Of a DNA stretch of 64,000 nucleotides, positions 13,011 through 24,800 are shown piece after piece. The stretch is from positions 19,099,019 through 19,163,018 of the forward strand of contig NC_064539.1 in NCBI RefSeq assembly GCF_023856365.1, in the 5' to 3' direction. The stretch comes from Brienomyrus brachyistius. Its lineage: Eukaryota; Chordata; Actinopteri; Osteoglossiformes; Mormyridae. Both the position numbers and the translations under genes were made by a program. Each line of letters begins with the position of its first letter. Position 1 is the stretch's first letter. Below the pieces are notes generated by a model. The model was not told where the DNA came from. It searched no databases and worked only from the letters and a program-made list of their open reading frames with translations.

Positions 13011-13442
13011 CAGCACCAAGTAGGCCGAAATGTAAAACGTTATTTTCATCGTCGGCCTCAAGGAGGCCACCAGGAATTCCGAAGGGTTGCGGCTGAAACC
13101 CTTTGGATGCTTCTCTCCACATGTAAATAGACAGGATGGTAGACAACTGCCCTGAAGTGACTACTGTCTCCTTGCCTGCCACACTTAAACATTCTTCTTG
13201 TCACGCCTCAGGAAGGTCTTTCCTCTACCTTACACATGTACCTTCACTGTCAATACTCCAACTACTCCACCGCTGTTTCTCGAAATGCAAAAGGAAGGAG
13301 AGTGTATCGTCTTGTATCTTCATCAAATGAAGATAAAAACAACAGAAATGATAATTGACTTCTAGAAACTTGTACTGGGGACCACCATCGTCCAAAAAAA
13401 ACCATAGCGTTGACTAACCTATTCATTTACAATTCTATAGAG

Positions 13443-13770
13443 CAGTGTTTCCAAACCTGGTCCTCGGGGACTCACAGATGGTCCACATTTTTGCTCCCTC
13501 CCCGATATCTGCCAGACAGTTCACGTTTTTGCTCCCTCCCCGATATCTGCCAGACAGTTCACGTTTTTGCTCCCTCCCCGATATCTGCCAGACAGTTCAC
13601 GTTTTTGCTCCCTCCCCGATATCTGCCAGACAGTTCACGTTTTTGCTCCCTCCCCGATATCTGCCAGACAGTTCACGTTTTTGCTCCCTCCCCGATATCT
13701 GCCAGACAGTTCACATTTTTGTGAAACTTGCACTGTCTGCAGGACCCAAGGACTGGATTGAGAAACACTG
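13443..13770. mobile_element. hAT-type MITE with internal 38-bp minisatellite
   Basis: Ends are inverted: CAGTGTTTCCAAACC on the left, and on the right the reverse complement CAGTGTTTCTCAATCC. It is flanked by a perfect 8-base duplication, CTATAGAG, at 13435-13442 and 13771-13778; 8-base duplications are the mark of the hAT superfamily. It has no coding capacity. Its body is filled with tandem copies of a 38-base unit. Confidence 0.85.
13484..13713. repeat. 38-bp minisatellite, six units
   Basis: The marker CGATATCTGCC recurs at 13503, 13541, 13579, 13617, 13655 and 13693, an exact 38-base spacing. Units are nearly identical, so the expansion is recent. Because 38 is not a multiple of three and no stop occurs, overlapping spurious open frames result. 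Confidence 0.97.
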
Positions 13771-14706
13771 CTATAGAGTCTTAATTGAAAGAAAAATTGA
13801 AAATCATTAACTCCTTACTTACTCAACAGCAAACTACACCATGCCATCGTATCTGCAGGAAAAATGATCAGTTGCATGTTCTCTTTCCCTGAGAATCTGC
13901 ATAACTCCAGAATATCTAAATGTGTCGAAAGACCATCAATTCCTCCTGGCCAGTAATCACCTGTTCTGTCACAGATTCAGAAAACCTAGAAACAAGCAAT
14001 GTTTGATCTCCATAGATTAATCATCCCCCCATTTACACCTCCAGACCTCCTATTAATTCAAATATCCCATCTGTGGCTATTATTCCTTATTGTCATTTAT
14101 ATTCAGGTATATTTTTATGCACTCTTTGCATATTATTTTTAGGGACGGCATAAATCCTAAGAAAATGTTAAAAAGTGAAGACAGCCATTTCAATAACGTT
14201 TTTAATGGCAACCTATTATTGTGCATTTACAAAATAATTATACACAATGTTACCCAAACAGGTGATGTTAGTCTAAAAACTTGTGTCAAATTCTATTTGT
14301 GCATACAGATGCATTAGTTATTCAAAAGACCCAAAGGGTAATTAATTTAAGGTTGTTCACATTTTTCCCATCTACGGGCTGTAATATGAAAATAACGCAG
14401 TATCTGATAACACAATGGCTATATTCTGCGTACGCTAATACTGAAACATGCCATTCCACACAGACGTTTATGGAATTCCTATTTTTTCATCATTCCACCT
14501 TGTTTAAAATGAACGTTATTATGATCAGCAAACAACAAAACTTGCGTGTGACAAAGCTCCAATTTAATATACATCATATATTTATATATATAAATATTAT
14601 TTCTCAAAAAGACATATTCTAGAAAAGAACATTTTCTCCATACAAAATATTTCACGCCACAAAAATAATCCATTAAGATCAAATGATGAAATTTAACAAT
14701 GTAGAG

Positions 14707-15354
14707 CAGTGTTTCCAAAACCGGTCCTTGGGGACCTCCAGACTGTCCTCGGTCCTCGGGGACCTCCAGGCTGTAACTCAGTAATTGGGGACCTCCAGGC
14801 TGTAACTCAGTCCTCGAGGACCCCTAGGCTGTTCTCGGTCCTCGGGGATCCCCAGGCTGTTCTCGGTCCTCGGGGATCCCCAGGCTGTTCTCGGTCCTCG
14901 GGGACCTCCAGGCTGTAACTCAGTAATTGGGGACCTCCAGGCTGTAACTCAGTCCTCGGGGACCTTCAGGCTGTTCTCGGTCCTCGGGGACCTCCAGGCT
15001 GTAACTCATTCATTGGGGACCTCCAGGCTGTAACTCAGTCATTGGGGACCTCCAGGCTGTAACTCAGTCATTGGGGACCTCCAGGCTGTAACTCAGTCAT
15101 TGGGGACCTCCAGGCTGTTACTCAGTCATTGGGGACCTCCAGGCTGTAACTCAGTCATTGGGGACCTCCAGGCTGTTACTCAGTCATTGGGGACCTCCAG
15201 GCTGTAACTCAGTCATTGGGGACCTCCAGGCTGTAACTCAGTCATTGGGGACCTCCAGGCTGTTACTCGGTCCTCAGGGACCTTCAGGCTGTCCTTAGTC
15301 CTCGGGGACATCCAGACTGTCTGGGGACCCCAAAGACTGGGTTGGGAAACATTG
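14707..15354. mobile_element. hAT-type MITE with internal 29-bp minisatellite
   Basis: The left end CAGTGTTTCCAAAACCGG and the right end, as reverse complement CAATGTTTCCCAACCC, match the element at 13443. Flanking 8-base sequences ATGTAGAG (14699-14706) and ATGTAGTG (15355-15362) agree at seven of eight bases. The right flank is 58 bases from the rax stop codon, so the element probably lies in the rax 3' UTR. Confidence 0.8.
14730..15310. repeat. 29-bp minisatellite, about 20 units
   Basis: The unit begins GGGGACCTCCAGGCTGTAAC and is 29 bases long. Left-hand units are more varied (TCGG, GATCCCC variants); central units with CAGTCATT are nearly identical, which suggests expansion in the middle of the array. 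Confidence 0.95.
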
Positions 15355-15420
15355 ATGTAGTGGTTTTGTTTACAGTCAGCTATCAATAGTGGACAGCCAC
15401 AGCAAGATGCCTGTATGATG

Positions 15421-15852
15421 CTACCACGTCTTTCCTATTGACTGAATGTGCTCCTTTGCCTTCATCCTCAGTGAGGCAATGCTGGAATTGCGGGGATCTG
15501 CCTCCTCCATGGAAAACTTGTCCATAAATCCTGCACATTGGTAGGAGGGAGGCAGGCACATGGTACCTATATGTGATAAACTGTGTCCGACAGAAGAAGA
15601 ATTTAAGTAAGGAGGTGTGGTGTAATTGTTGGGCAGCCCATGGGACGGCGTGATGAAGTTTGAAAGGGACTGCAGAGTGGTGGAGGTGGAAACACCAGGG
15701 CTGAGCCAAGGTTCGAGATGCAGGCCCGGCGAGCTGAGCGCCGGCTGTGGAGATCTGCTAAAGGTCAGCATGGGGGAGTCTGGAAACCGCATGGAGCCAA
15801 CGTCCAGCTTCTCCTGCCTTCTCCACTTGGCTCTTCGGTTCTGAAACCACAC
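15421..15852 (-). CDS. rax: rax exon 3
   Basis: It starts after a TGCAG acceptor with [16 protein letters not shown], completing the homeodomain. It then runs through a Ser/Pro-rich tail and the OAR motif to TAG at 15421-15423. Confidence 0.94.
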   Translation of the reverse strand: MWFQNRRAKWRRQEKLDVGSMRFPDSPMLTFSRSPQPALSSPGLHLEPWLSPGVSTSTTLQSLSNFITPSHGLPNNYTTPPYLNSSSVGHSLSHIGTMCLPPSYQCAGFMDKFSMEEADPRNSSIASLRMKAKEHIQSIGKTW

Positions 15853-18244
15853 CTGCAATCACGTTTTCCTATTAAATCTGTCACGATGCTCTTCACACAT
15901 GTTTTAGTGCAATATATAAACATCTGTCAGCATATGTAAGCAGTTAGAGCATGAAGATATCCTGTATCAGTGTATTTCAATATACAAAGACAATTTTTTG
16001 TTAAACGGATATGCTTGAATATGCTTTTACACATAATTTCAGAATGTTATTTTCAAAATGATAAACAAAAAAAAAAACGCAACTTCATGACTTGTAATTT
16101 ACCATAGTTCGTAATTTTTATATAAAAATGTAAATACTGGCATCCATTAATTAATTATAGCATCCAATCAATTCACTCAATCACCCACTGATTCAGCACA
16201 AGGTCAGTGGGTAAACCTCACAACCATATTTTTATTTACACTTATCTGCAGTTACAATTGCTTACAAGGTAGTAACTCGGTTACTAAATTACCATGAATT
16301 CCTTCTCCTAGAGATGCTACAGGTTCTTATGATATAATTATTGTGCACATGTATGCTATTGTATGTATGCTGTATGCTATTAATACTGATATATAATATA
16401 TCAGAATAAGTATTTTATTCAATACAGTAAGTATGTCCTCATATAAAGTAAGAGTTTTTAAAATTATTATTATCTAACAGACTTTCATTTACTGCTGTCA
16501 TCTGCATCAATTTCCAGTCACAATGAACTGGACAAGCAGACGTGCAAGCATTGATTTTCGTGGAGATCACATGGAAATAAACCAGTGGATATTTAATGGT
16601 ACTGTACCAGTTACAAAAGTTTTAAATATTTAAAAAATCTAAACAAAAGGGAAAAAATAGATTAATTTTAGTCTTAGCATATGAAAGACACATAGTTCTC
16701 TGTGTATTCTCCTTATGTATTCTGCATAACACGTGGGCTAACAAATCTGTGCAGATAAGCCTGAGCTGTGGGCGCCTTTCAAAAAATCAATACACTTCTG
16801 CATCACATACAAGCTAAAGACTCCATTTTAAATTGTTTTAAAAGAAAATTGCCGAAGTCTACCTTGTGTCATAAAGAGTTTTTATTATCTATTACAAATG
16901 ATATTAGAAAAAACAAACAACAATTCATGTTAGCATTACTCAACTCCAAAAAAATGTTTTTAACGCGCCATCCAATACTTAGTTGCTGTGGTTTGAAAGA
17001 TAACATTCTGTTATCGGGGGGAGTTTCTAGCTTTTGAAAAGATCAGGGCTTGACTAATGTAGTCAAGTTTACCTGGGGTTTGACTAGTTTGTTTTGAAGG
17101 AAGATTGGCGTCTGGGTTAAAATATTCGGAGTTACGACGCCCATGTTCTGATGCTATTTTGTTTTTGGGATGCATGATCCACATAGATTAGACAAGAGTA
17201 TTAACACTGAGAATTCACCAGAACAGGTCTGGTGTTTGCTCTTACGTGTATTTCCTAGCTATTGCATGTGATAATGAGTTTAGATGCAGCTCACATTGTT
17301 TAATAAATGCAAAACAAATTGTATCCTTGACAGAGTTGCGGGGGCATGAAAACTATTCCGATCTGATATAATATCAAGTCATAATATTAAATTCTTTCAT
17401 TTGCTTTTTTTACTTTCTCTATATTTCCCTTAAAAATACAAACTAAGATACCAAAATCTGCAGCATAGCTGGAAAAGGCGTAATGGGTATCGACGCTTTA
17501 ACGAACCGCACCTGAACACGGACCTCCGGCAGATTGACCTTGAGCGCCAGTTCCTCTCTGCTGTAAATGTCGGGGTAGTGCGACTTCTCGAAGGCTCTCT
17601 CTAGTTCGTGAAGTTGAAAAGTAGTAAATGTAGTTCTGTTGCGTCTGTGTTTCTTCTTTGGGTTGTCATCACCGGAAAATTTACATTCCCTTTCAGGTAA
17701 ATCGGCACTTGCTCCAGAACTGCTTGCGCAACACGCACCTGGAATACACATAATTCAAAAACTTTAGAAAACAAGGACAGGAAATATTTTAAAGACTGTA
17801 TAGGCTGTGCAATAAACGGTATGGTCATATTTCAACTAGTTGCAGAAACTGGATTTTCCGCCTTTGACAGAAATGTTAGTCTTGAAATACATAAAAATTA
17901 GAAATCAAAGGTGAGAAATAAGAATCCACGTTATTCCCCATCTCTAAGTGTTGCTATTGCCTTTTATTTATTAATCTCTAAACACACTTACTTTGAAAGC
18001 CCTCGGAGCCTTGACCCTTCCTCAGGGCGGGGACCACCTTGCATTTCCTTCTGCGCTCAGTGTCTTTCGTGAATCTTGCCGGGACATTCGATGAAATCGG
18101 CTGATGGAAAATGTTCTCATCCTTAAACCCCAAAATCGCTTCGATACTATGGATTCGAGATGCGTGTCCGGGGCTGCGAACCAAACCTCCGGAAGGCGAA
18201 AGACGGTCTTCCATTCCTGCTGACGGCGAATCGAGAAACCTCAT
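15421..18244 (-). CDS. rax: Retinal homeobox protein Rax/Rx3 (exons 17992-18244, 17512-17738, 15421-15852)
   Basis: A paired-like homeodomain transcription factor needed for eye-field and hypothalamic development. The joined exons give 912 bases, 303 codons plus stop. The octapeptide HSIEAILGF is at residues 32-40. The homeodomain is at 115-174, beginning [10 protein letters not shown], with glutamine at position 50 in WFQN, as in the Rax class. A C-terminal OAR motif ([15 protein letters not shown]) is at about 281-295. The second intron falls between homeodomain positions 46 and 47, a conserved place for this class. The linker between octapeptide and homeodomain is short, so the protein is nearer in size to fish Rx3 than to mammalian RAX. 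A second in-frame ATG is at codon 11. The neighbours grp and lman1 support rax rather than rax2. Confidence 0.95.
17512..17738 (-). CDS. rax: rax exon 2
   Basis: Acceptor ATTCCAG, donor CAG|GTGCGG, 227 bases, phase 1 to phase 0. It encodes the linker with PKKKHRRNR and homeodomain positions 1-46. Confidence 0.93.
17992..18244 (-). CDS. rax: rax exon 1
   Basis: It runs from ATG at 18244 to donor CAAA|GTAAGT, 253 bases, ending in phase 1. It encodes the octapeptide and a basic stretch around TERRRKCKV. Confidence 0.92.
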
Positions 18245-18328
18245 TGACGTTCGTTGACTGGTGTTTAATTCGACTTCTGATTATACACGTCTTTGACCTG
18301 AACCGTAGCAGAGACGTTGTCTTGTGGG

Positions 18329-18335
18329 CTTTATA
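18329..18335 (-). promoter_or_regulatory. rax: rax TATA box
   Basis: TATAAAG on the minus strand, 85 bases upstream of the rax ATG. This would place the start of transcription near 18300, giving a 5' UTR of about 55 bases. Confidence 0.6.
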
Positions 18336-18365
18336 AAGGGGCCCATCTGAGACCTATTGTCCATA

Positions 18366-18373
18366 TGACGTCA
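18366..18373. promoter_or_regulatory. rax: CRE palindrome upstream of rax
   Basis: TGACGTCA is a perfect CREB/ATF site, about 30 bases upstream of the TATA box on the rax strand. Confidence 0.5.
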
Positions 18374-18399
18374 GTCCCACTGAGCTCTTTTTAAACTCC

Positions 18400-21300
18400 A
18401 CCCTACAATTTCTTATAACTCTGAGCAGAGTTAAATGAACATCCTTATATCAGTCTTAAATAATCTGTTCCTCATCCAGATGTCATGCTCTTGGACATTA
18501 AAAAGCGCGGGGGTTTGGGGGGGCGGGAGGGAGCAACAGATTAAAATTTCAGTACAAATTCACTACTGCAAGATTAATAGTACGGCAACAAAAGTGTAAA
18601 ATGACATACCGACATAACATTTACCACTAAAATTATTTTACAAACAAAGCAACTGTCATATGTCACATTTAGAAAACAATATTGAACACAATGTTATGGT
18701 ATACATTTTAATTATTTTGATTTACTACCCTGTTAAGTTAGTTGGTTTAACATGGGCTACGTAAATGTGAAATACAGCCCTACTCAATAAACGTAAGAAT
18801 CACATTTTAAAGTCTCCATATATAGAAAGGGAATTTTTAGAAAAGCCACATTCAATTAACATTCAGATTGAGATTTCATTAAACTAAATGTCCATGTTAT
18901 ATAACACGCATAGGCCTCTATGGAACAATTAGGGTTCCCATCCCTGAATCATTCTGTAACAGGCTTTACGGAAGTTTCCTTATGCGAAAACAATTATTAA
19001 ATTAAATCATTTATTATTATTACTTTTAAATACCACACGCTGATCACAATCAATCCGCAATCTTCCATTGATTAAAGAAGATGCGTTGATATACGTCTTC
19101 AATCAGCTGTCTGAAAATGAAAAAAAAAATCCTTTTTATTAATAATTAGCGTTGATTAAATGTTTCATAGTTATGCATTATGTACATGTATTATGTACAT
19201 AAGGGGCTACTTTCAACGCTTTGTATGGAGTTTATGGAAATCGTTCGGACATCATGTCATCGATTTGGCGTGATTTCATTCCGAACACAAGTAGGACATC
19301 ACAAATTTAACCCTGAAATTTATGCGCAATTAATTGGAAGCATTTCCTGCCTTACTGAATACTGAATGGATATGTGCATTTAGCACTAAATAAAGATCGA
19401 CAGCTGTTTGATAATCCTTTGCCCACACGCTGCTAAGGGGATTAGAGTCTTTTTCTTGAAACAGTTAGTACCATTTAAAACTATTTAGCCCTTCCTAATT
19501 ACTGAGAGTGATGTTATCCTCTGCTTATATTATACAGAGTAAGTACTCCTGGCGTAAGGACAGTGTTTTGTGTAAAACAATGCTACTCAAAAGTCTATTT
19601 CTCTTGGGCTGCAAACATGCAGTGCAGTGTTACGTTTACCATCCTTTCATTAAAAACAAACAATGACCTTTGTCTGTAATATTCCCCTCAAAATAGACAA
19701 AACTTAATTATCAGAGTCATTCTTCTGCCTCAGAGTCGTATTGATGAGCGCGACAATGTTAATAGTGAATTGCATCTTTTGTAGAAGTTGCAGTAAGACA
19801 GCTGTTGTTTTGCCAAGGTCGGGTCTGTCGAACTGCACCTTTTGTAAACGCAATTGCCATGTTTCTCAACACATTCATCGGGAGCTTAGAGGTTACATGG
19901 TATTTCAAAAGGAAAATGGCAGCTCTAAAACAGGAAATATATATGTTGTATTTTTATCTTTAATATAAGTGCTGTGGTGTTACGATGAAACTGTTTCCTT
20001 AATATAAGGGTGATTTTAATAGGCGTACCAGAGGGAGGTACGACAGGTCTCTTTGTACATTTACCGATTTACTTATTAAAACAGACTTTCACTATCCTAA
20101 ATGAGAAACAATTTAATGAGTAACATGTCCTACCAGAGCCAGAAGTGTGCTGCGTGTTTTTCACCAAAAATATTCTACAGTAGCTTGAGACTACAGAAAT
20201 AATTATAGCGTTTTATTTTTAACCCTAAAATATGATGACAGAATCAGGGCTGGGGAACCACGGAAAAAATGTGAAATTATTTGGCCAACCAGTGAGCACT
20301 GACGAGGAGAAAGCACACGCAGGGAGTTTCTCCTGATAATCGACAGCGGGACCTTCTCTAGTGGCGTCGACGTCCATCACAACGTCTGCTATAGTGATAA
20401 AGACAGACCTCCCCTCCCTGCATCATTTCAGACAATATGCGCTGCCCCCCATTCGGCGTTTCTTCAAGTGCATGCTTTAATGGTTTATTTTGACTGAACA
20501 CTCAATCTCCTAAGTCTTCTGTTTCTCCAACAGCCAAATATCCCTACAATCTGTAGATGTTTCAGCAAATGGGGTATCAATGCATGTGTTTGATGGGAGT
20601 TTGCAAAGCGACATTTCGTTCCCCCTGCAAACCCAGCTATGTTCTGTGACACTCCTTTCACGTGCATCCTGGAAGTGGAAAGCATTTGACTGGAACCCTT
20701 AAAAAAGGCAACCTATCTTAGATGAATATGAGGAGATGAGCCTCGTCAAAAATGGATGCTCGTGAAGGTCTTTCCTGAAGATGCCTGACAAAAATAGTCC
20801 AAAAGGAAAATGGACTCTTCACACAGGACAAAATACTATAGAGGCAAAAAATAATCCTTATGAGTTTTGTATCAACGGAATCAAAATAAGAAAATTCACT
20901 AGGGTATTAAATTCCAGAGATATACCTTTGCATACAAGAGTTTCATTTAAGTGACGTTTTCTAATACAAGTGAAACATGAAAACACAGAAGACACTGCAG
21001 GAGTTTTTCTTCATGTTTCATTAAAACAAATCCATTAAGTATTACCAATGGTAAGTCGAAAAACCTCAATAAATCAGACAACAGGCAACATTCTTGAAGT
21101 ACAGTATGAGAATGCAGCTGGACACTACAGTGAAAATGTGTGGAGGGGCAGTGGTAATTTTACACAGGAAAAAAAAAAAAACGTCTAACTTGCCAAAATA
21201 TAGAAGCAAAACTCTTGCAAAACTAATTTAATGGTAAGTGGGGGAAAAAAATTACAATAATTAAAAAGTACTGCACTTTTTAATTTTTGCTCTTTTTGCA

Positions 21301-21400
21301 CTGAGACAAATGGTTACAAACAAAACTGGACAGAATTATGGCGAAAATAAAATAATAAAAAAACAAAGCAGAAACAAATTTGCAGTTGTGCAGTTTTGTT
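18400..21400. other. rax upstream region and lman1 3' flank, no coding exon seen
   Basis: This stretch holds the candidate rax enhancer at 19390-19700 and otherwise unassigned DNA. I looked for complexin-4 exons on both strands and saw none. Simple G- and A-rich tracts occur near 18509-18532 and 21168-21181. Confidence 0.5.
19390..19700. promoter_or_regulatory. rax: Candidate rax enhancer with OTX and SOX sites
   Basis: TAATCC at 19412-19417 and its inverse GGATTA at 19439-19444 are two OTX-type sites within about 33 bases. SOX-type ACAATG/CTTTGT sites occur at about 19577, 19660-19665 and 19668-19673. The cluster lies 1.1-1.4 kb upstream of the rax TATA box. A conserved upstream rax element bound by Otx2 and Sox2 is known from frog and mammals. 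Equating this segment with it is inference from site content and position. Confidence 0.4.
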
Positions 21401-21783
21401 TTTTTCTTTGAGAAAAAAATATTTTATTCTGGAATTTAATTTTAACACTTGAACACACATTCTGGGCCTCCATTTTCATTTTCCACTGCAAATTCAGAAT
21501 CTGATATATTACTTTCAGAGCTTTACAAAACGTAAAAAGACAGTGGTCAACAGTAATTTTAATACTTTTCAATAACCCCTACCGAGATGCAAATTGTATA
21601 TGTTTAGTACAGTACATTTATGTTTACAAATTTTTGATCATAATTTCCACACACACACAATTAAAGCAAGCATTCATTCATGACCTGTACAATAATTTAT
21701 AATTTGAAAGTAACTGGACAAATTAAGATGCTATAAATTCCGTCATTTACAGATCATTATTCTTTCCATTGTGAAAAGTTTCA

Positions 21784-21820
21784 TCAAAAGAATTTTTTGG
21801 CTGCCGCTTCTTGTTGACTT
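21784..21820 (-). CDS. lman1: lman1 exon 13
   Basis: 37 bases encoding SQQEAAAKKFF and the TGA stop, too short for an ORF finder. A minus-strand AATAAA at about 21423-21428 could end the transcript. Confidence 0.95.
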
Positions 21821-24800
21821 CTAAAACAAGAACAGGGAAAATACTTTTAAAATCATGCATTCGTTTTTCTAGTAATTTTATTCGAGTAAACACACAACTC
21901 TGATTCTGATAACTTTATAAAACGAAACCGAGTTAAACCCTTAAAGTAAAAATAACTCTACTTGTCATATAACTGAGGGGGACGATCGAAGTTTAAACGT
22001 GAGATTTCTGTAACACTGGGTCTATGCTACACTCACCTGTAGATGATGTATCCGATGAAGAGGACTGACTGAATGGTCACAAAGACCAGGAAATGAATCG
22101 TTGACAGACAAGAGGGCAAAGGTGGTAGTTCAGGGCAGTTCACCTTTTCACTAGGGTTCTGAAAGGAAATAAGGTAAATGTCGATCATTATATTTAATAG
22201 ATGTTCTTCAGCTACCAGTAACAAATCAATAAAACAAACATTAAGCTACCATGCAACAGCTTACAAAGTGAAAAGAAACTAAACCAAACATGAACAGGGT
22301 GGACAGATTACATTGTCCCAGCAAAAGTGTATGGGGTCTAACCACATTGCGCTGGATTAGGTGGTCGATGTTTCTTTTGACCACGTGCAGGTGTTCTTTG
22401 ATGTCATTAAAGTGCTGGACAGCCTCGTAAGTTCCAGCTGCATTCCCCTGATGCTGGGCGGAGCCAATTTGTCTCACAGACTCATGAAATGAGCTCCTGA
22501 AATGAAATACTTTGTTAGTACAGCACAATGTTTTCCAAATGATCCCTGTACTTCTACACAAGTAACAGTTATTGATAAAATCACATCAACTGAAAACAAA
22601 AAAAAAAAACTTTCTACTTTCTCCTCTTAGTATTATAATACTCAGAAATATAAAGTAAAAGCTCATACATAAGTGATACTGCCAACAATACAGGTTTGAC
22701 TAGTAGGGATAGAACAACTAAGTGATAACATCAATAATAATAATTGGCAATAAAAGTTGAAAACACATTCTGTCATTGACTGGCTGTATTGTGGTGGTTA
22801 GCTGCATAAATTGTGTATAATGACATCACCATCTAGCAATGTTTGTGTGCTTAGCCTAGTGTATAGTTTACTTTTCCGTGTGTCGCACGGACACTTGCAT
22901 ATACTGCACGCATATTGCAGTGATACTCCACCAGATGAACACAAGGCAGATGTGGCACAACCAAATATATAAGCCTTGGACAATATTTATAGCAATACGG
23001 TACAATGTGTCATTCTGAAATCTTGGCGACGAGGACAAGGACTCCCTGCTGCGCGAATTTTATCGGCAAGATTTCAAAATGTCAAAAGGGTGTTACTTTT
23101 GAAAATACCATCAGAATACTGTATACGGCAGCATAAAATACAGGTGTCAGGAAGCAAAATATGACAGACAGCAGATCTTTGTTTCTGTGCCACTTCACAC
23201 TGTGTGAAGGTTTTTATTACAACTGTGACTTAAATACCACAGTCTTTTTTAAATAAATGTTTTTTTTAAACCTGCTGACTGGCTGATCACTTGATCAATC
23301 AATTACCAAGATAATTGATAACAATGAGTCAAAATAATGAGTATTATATGAACTGGCATAATTCAAGGATAAGAGAGTGAAACAATGTTTTTCATTTATG
23401 CACAAATGAAAACTTAACCCTTTAAAATACAAGATCAAAGCCTGGAATTAATCGCATCAGTCCTTCATTTAGCTCTTGATAATGTTAGCTAATACTATAC
23501 TTATTTCTGAACAAAGAACTGCATTGTTTGGCAATGTAAACAAAGCAAAGCTGTAAAATCTTAATAAATTGTTTCTCAAACCCCAAGCTGGCATAGAGTT
23601 CCCAAGGGAACTACTGTAAGCCAGACTGTTCACTAATGCAGATTTTCTGGTGGATAATCACAGCAAAAAAGGCAGTAGAAGTGAATGGGAAAATGACTGG
23701 GATATTTCAACATACCCAATCAGTTTCGAATCTTTGCATTAAAGTGATTTGTTTCAATTTAATCTTTTGATCTCCTTTCCAGTGGTCCCAGAAAAAAATA
23801 ATTTATATTTACAATAGAGGAAAAAAAAGTTACCAGTCATGACTGCTAAATTGAATGACTCAAATCCTTTTTTCAGACGTCTACCCACATAAGAGTTTTT
23901 CCGATAAATAGATAAATTTATTCCCCTGATTTACAGATTAGTGAAACACATTTTTCAAGCACTTTTTTTCTCTAACCCTGTAAGAATCACCAGGGCCAGG
24001 CAAACATGACATTTGTTTTGAAGGATTTATATACTTATCTACAATCACGGTTTTGCTTTTATTTTCCTCAAAAGTTAATCAAGATTCACAATGAACTTCA
24101 GAAATTCTTGTAATATCATATTGCTTAAACACGCCATTTTTGTGTTTGCAGGTTCTCTCCACGTCCCATGCGGTTTGGTTTACTGTCACGTCTGAAGTGC
24201 TCATAGTGAATAAATGTGAATATGTACATGTGTGTGTGTCTCGTTATGGACTGGTGTCCCAGCGAGGGTTAATCCCCTGTCGGTCTCCAGGCTTCCCCCA
24301 CATCCAGGCCACAATAAGCAAATGGAAGATGGGTGGTTTGGTTTACTTACAGTCTATAGTAGTTTTAAGAGGGAGAAATAAACTATCAGGAAATGAAACA
24401 TGACTTAAGATAAACAAAACTGCAACAAGAAAGCAATTATATGATGGCAAGTCTTCTGCCATATGAAAGATTTTTGTAAAATGGAGACTAATCCTTGAAG
24501 GGTGCAGAATTCCAAGAGGCATGTCACTTCATGCAATCTTTACCACATGGCGTTAGTCATTTATTACACTCTCCATGATGCATGTCATAGAAACAGAATC
24601 ATCTCCTCCACCCGACTAAGAAAGAAACAAATTGCTAGAAATAAATCTCCTATAAAAAGTGAGCATGTATTAAACCACAAATCTAATCTTCAAAGAGGAG
24701 CAATGACCTATTTAGAGAATAAAAACCCTGTTTGAGGAGCAGTAATCATGAAGGCCTGAGATGTGAGGATGATGATGTTGATGATAAATCCGCTGACTTA

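Noticed and set aside
13410..13810. Overlapping frames of 64-121 codons
   Set aside because: All derive from the 38-bp tandem array within the MITE.
14709..14918. Gly-Pro-rich reading (GPRGPPG) that might suggest a collagen exon such as ccbe1
   Set aside because: It comes from the 29-bp minisatellite inside a MITE. The frame breaks, and the Gly spacing is set by the repeat unit, not by Gly-X-Y.
15626..15844. Plus-strand frames opposite rax exon 3
   Set aside because: They are the antisense shadow of a well-supported coding exon.
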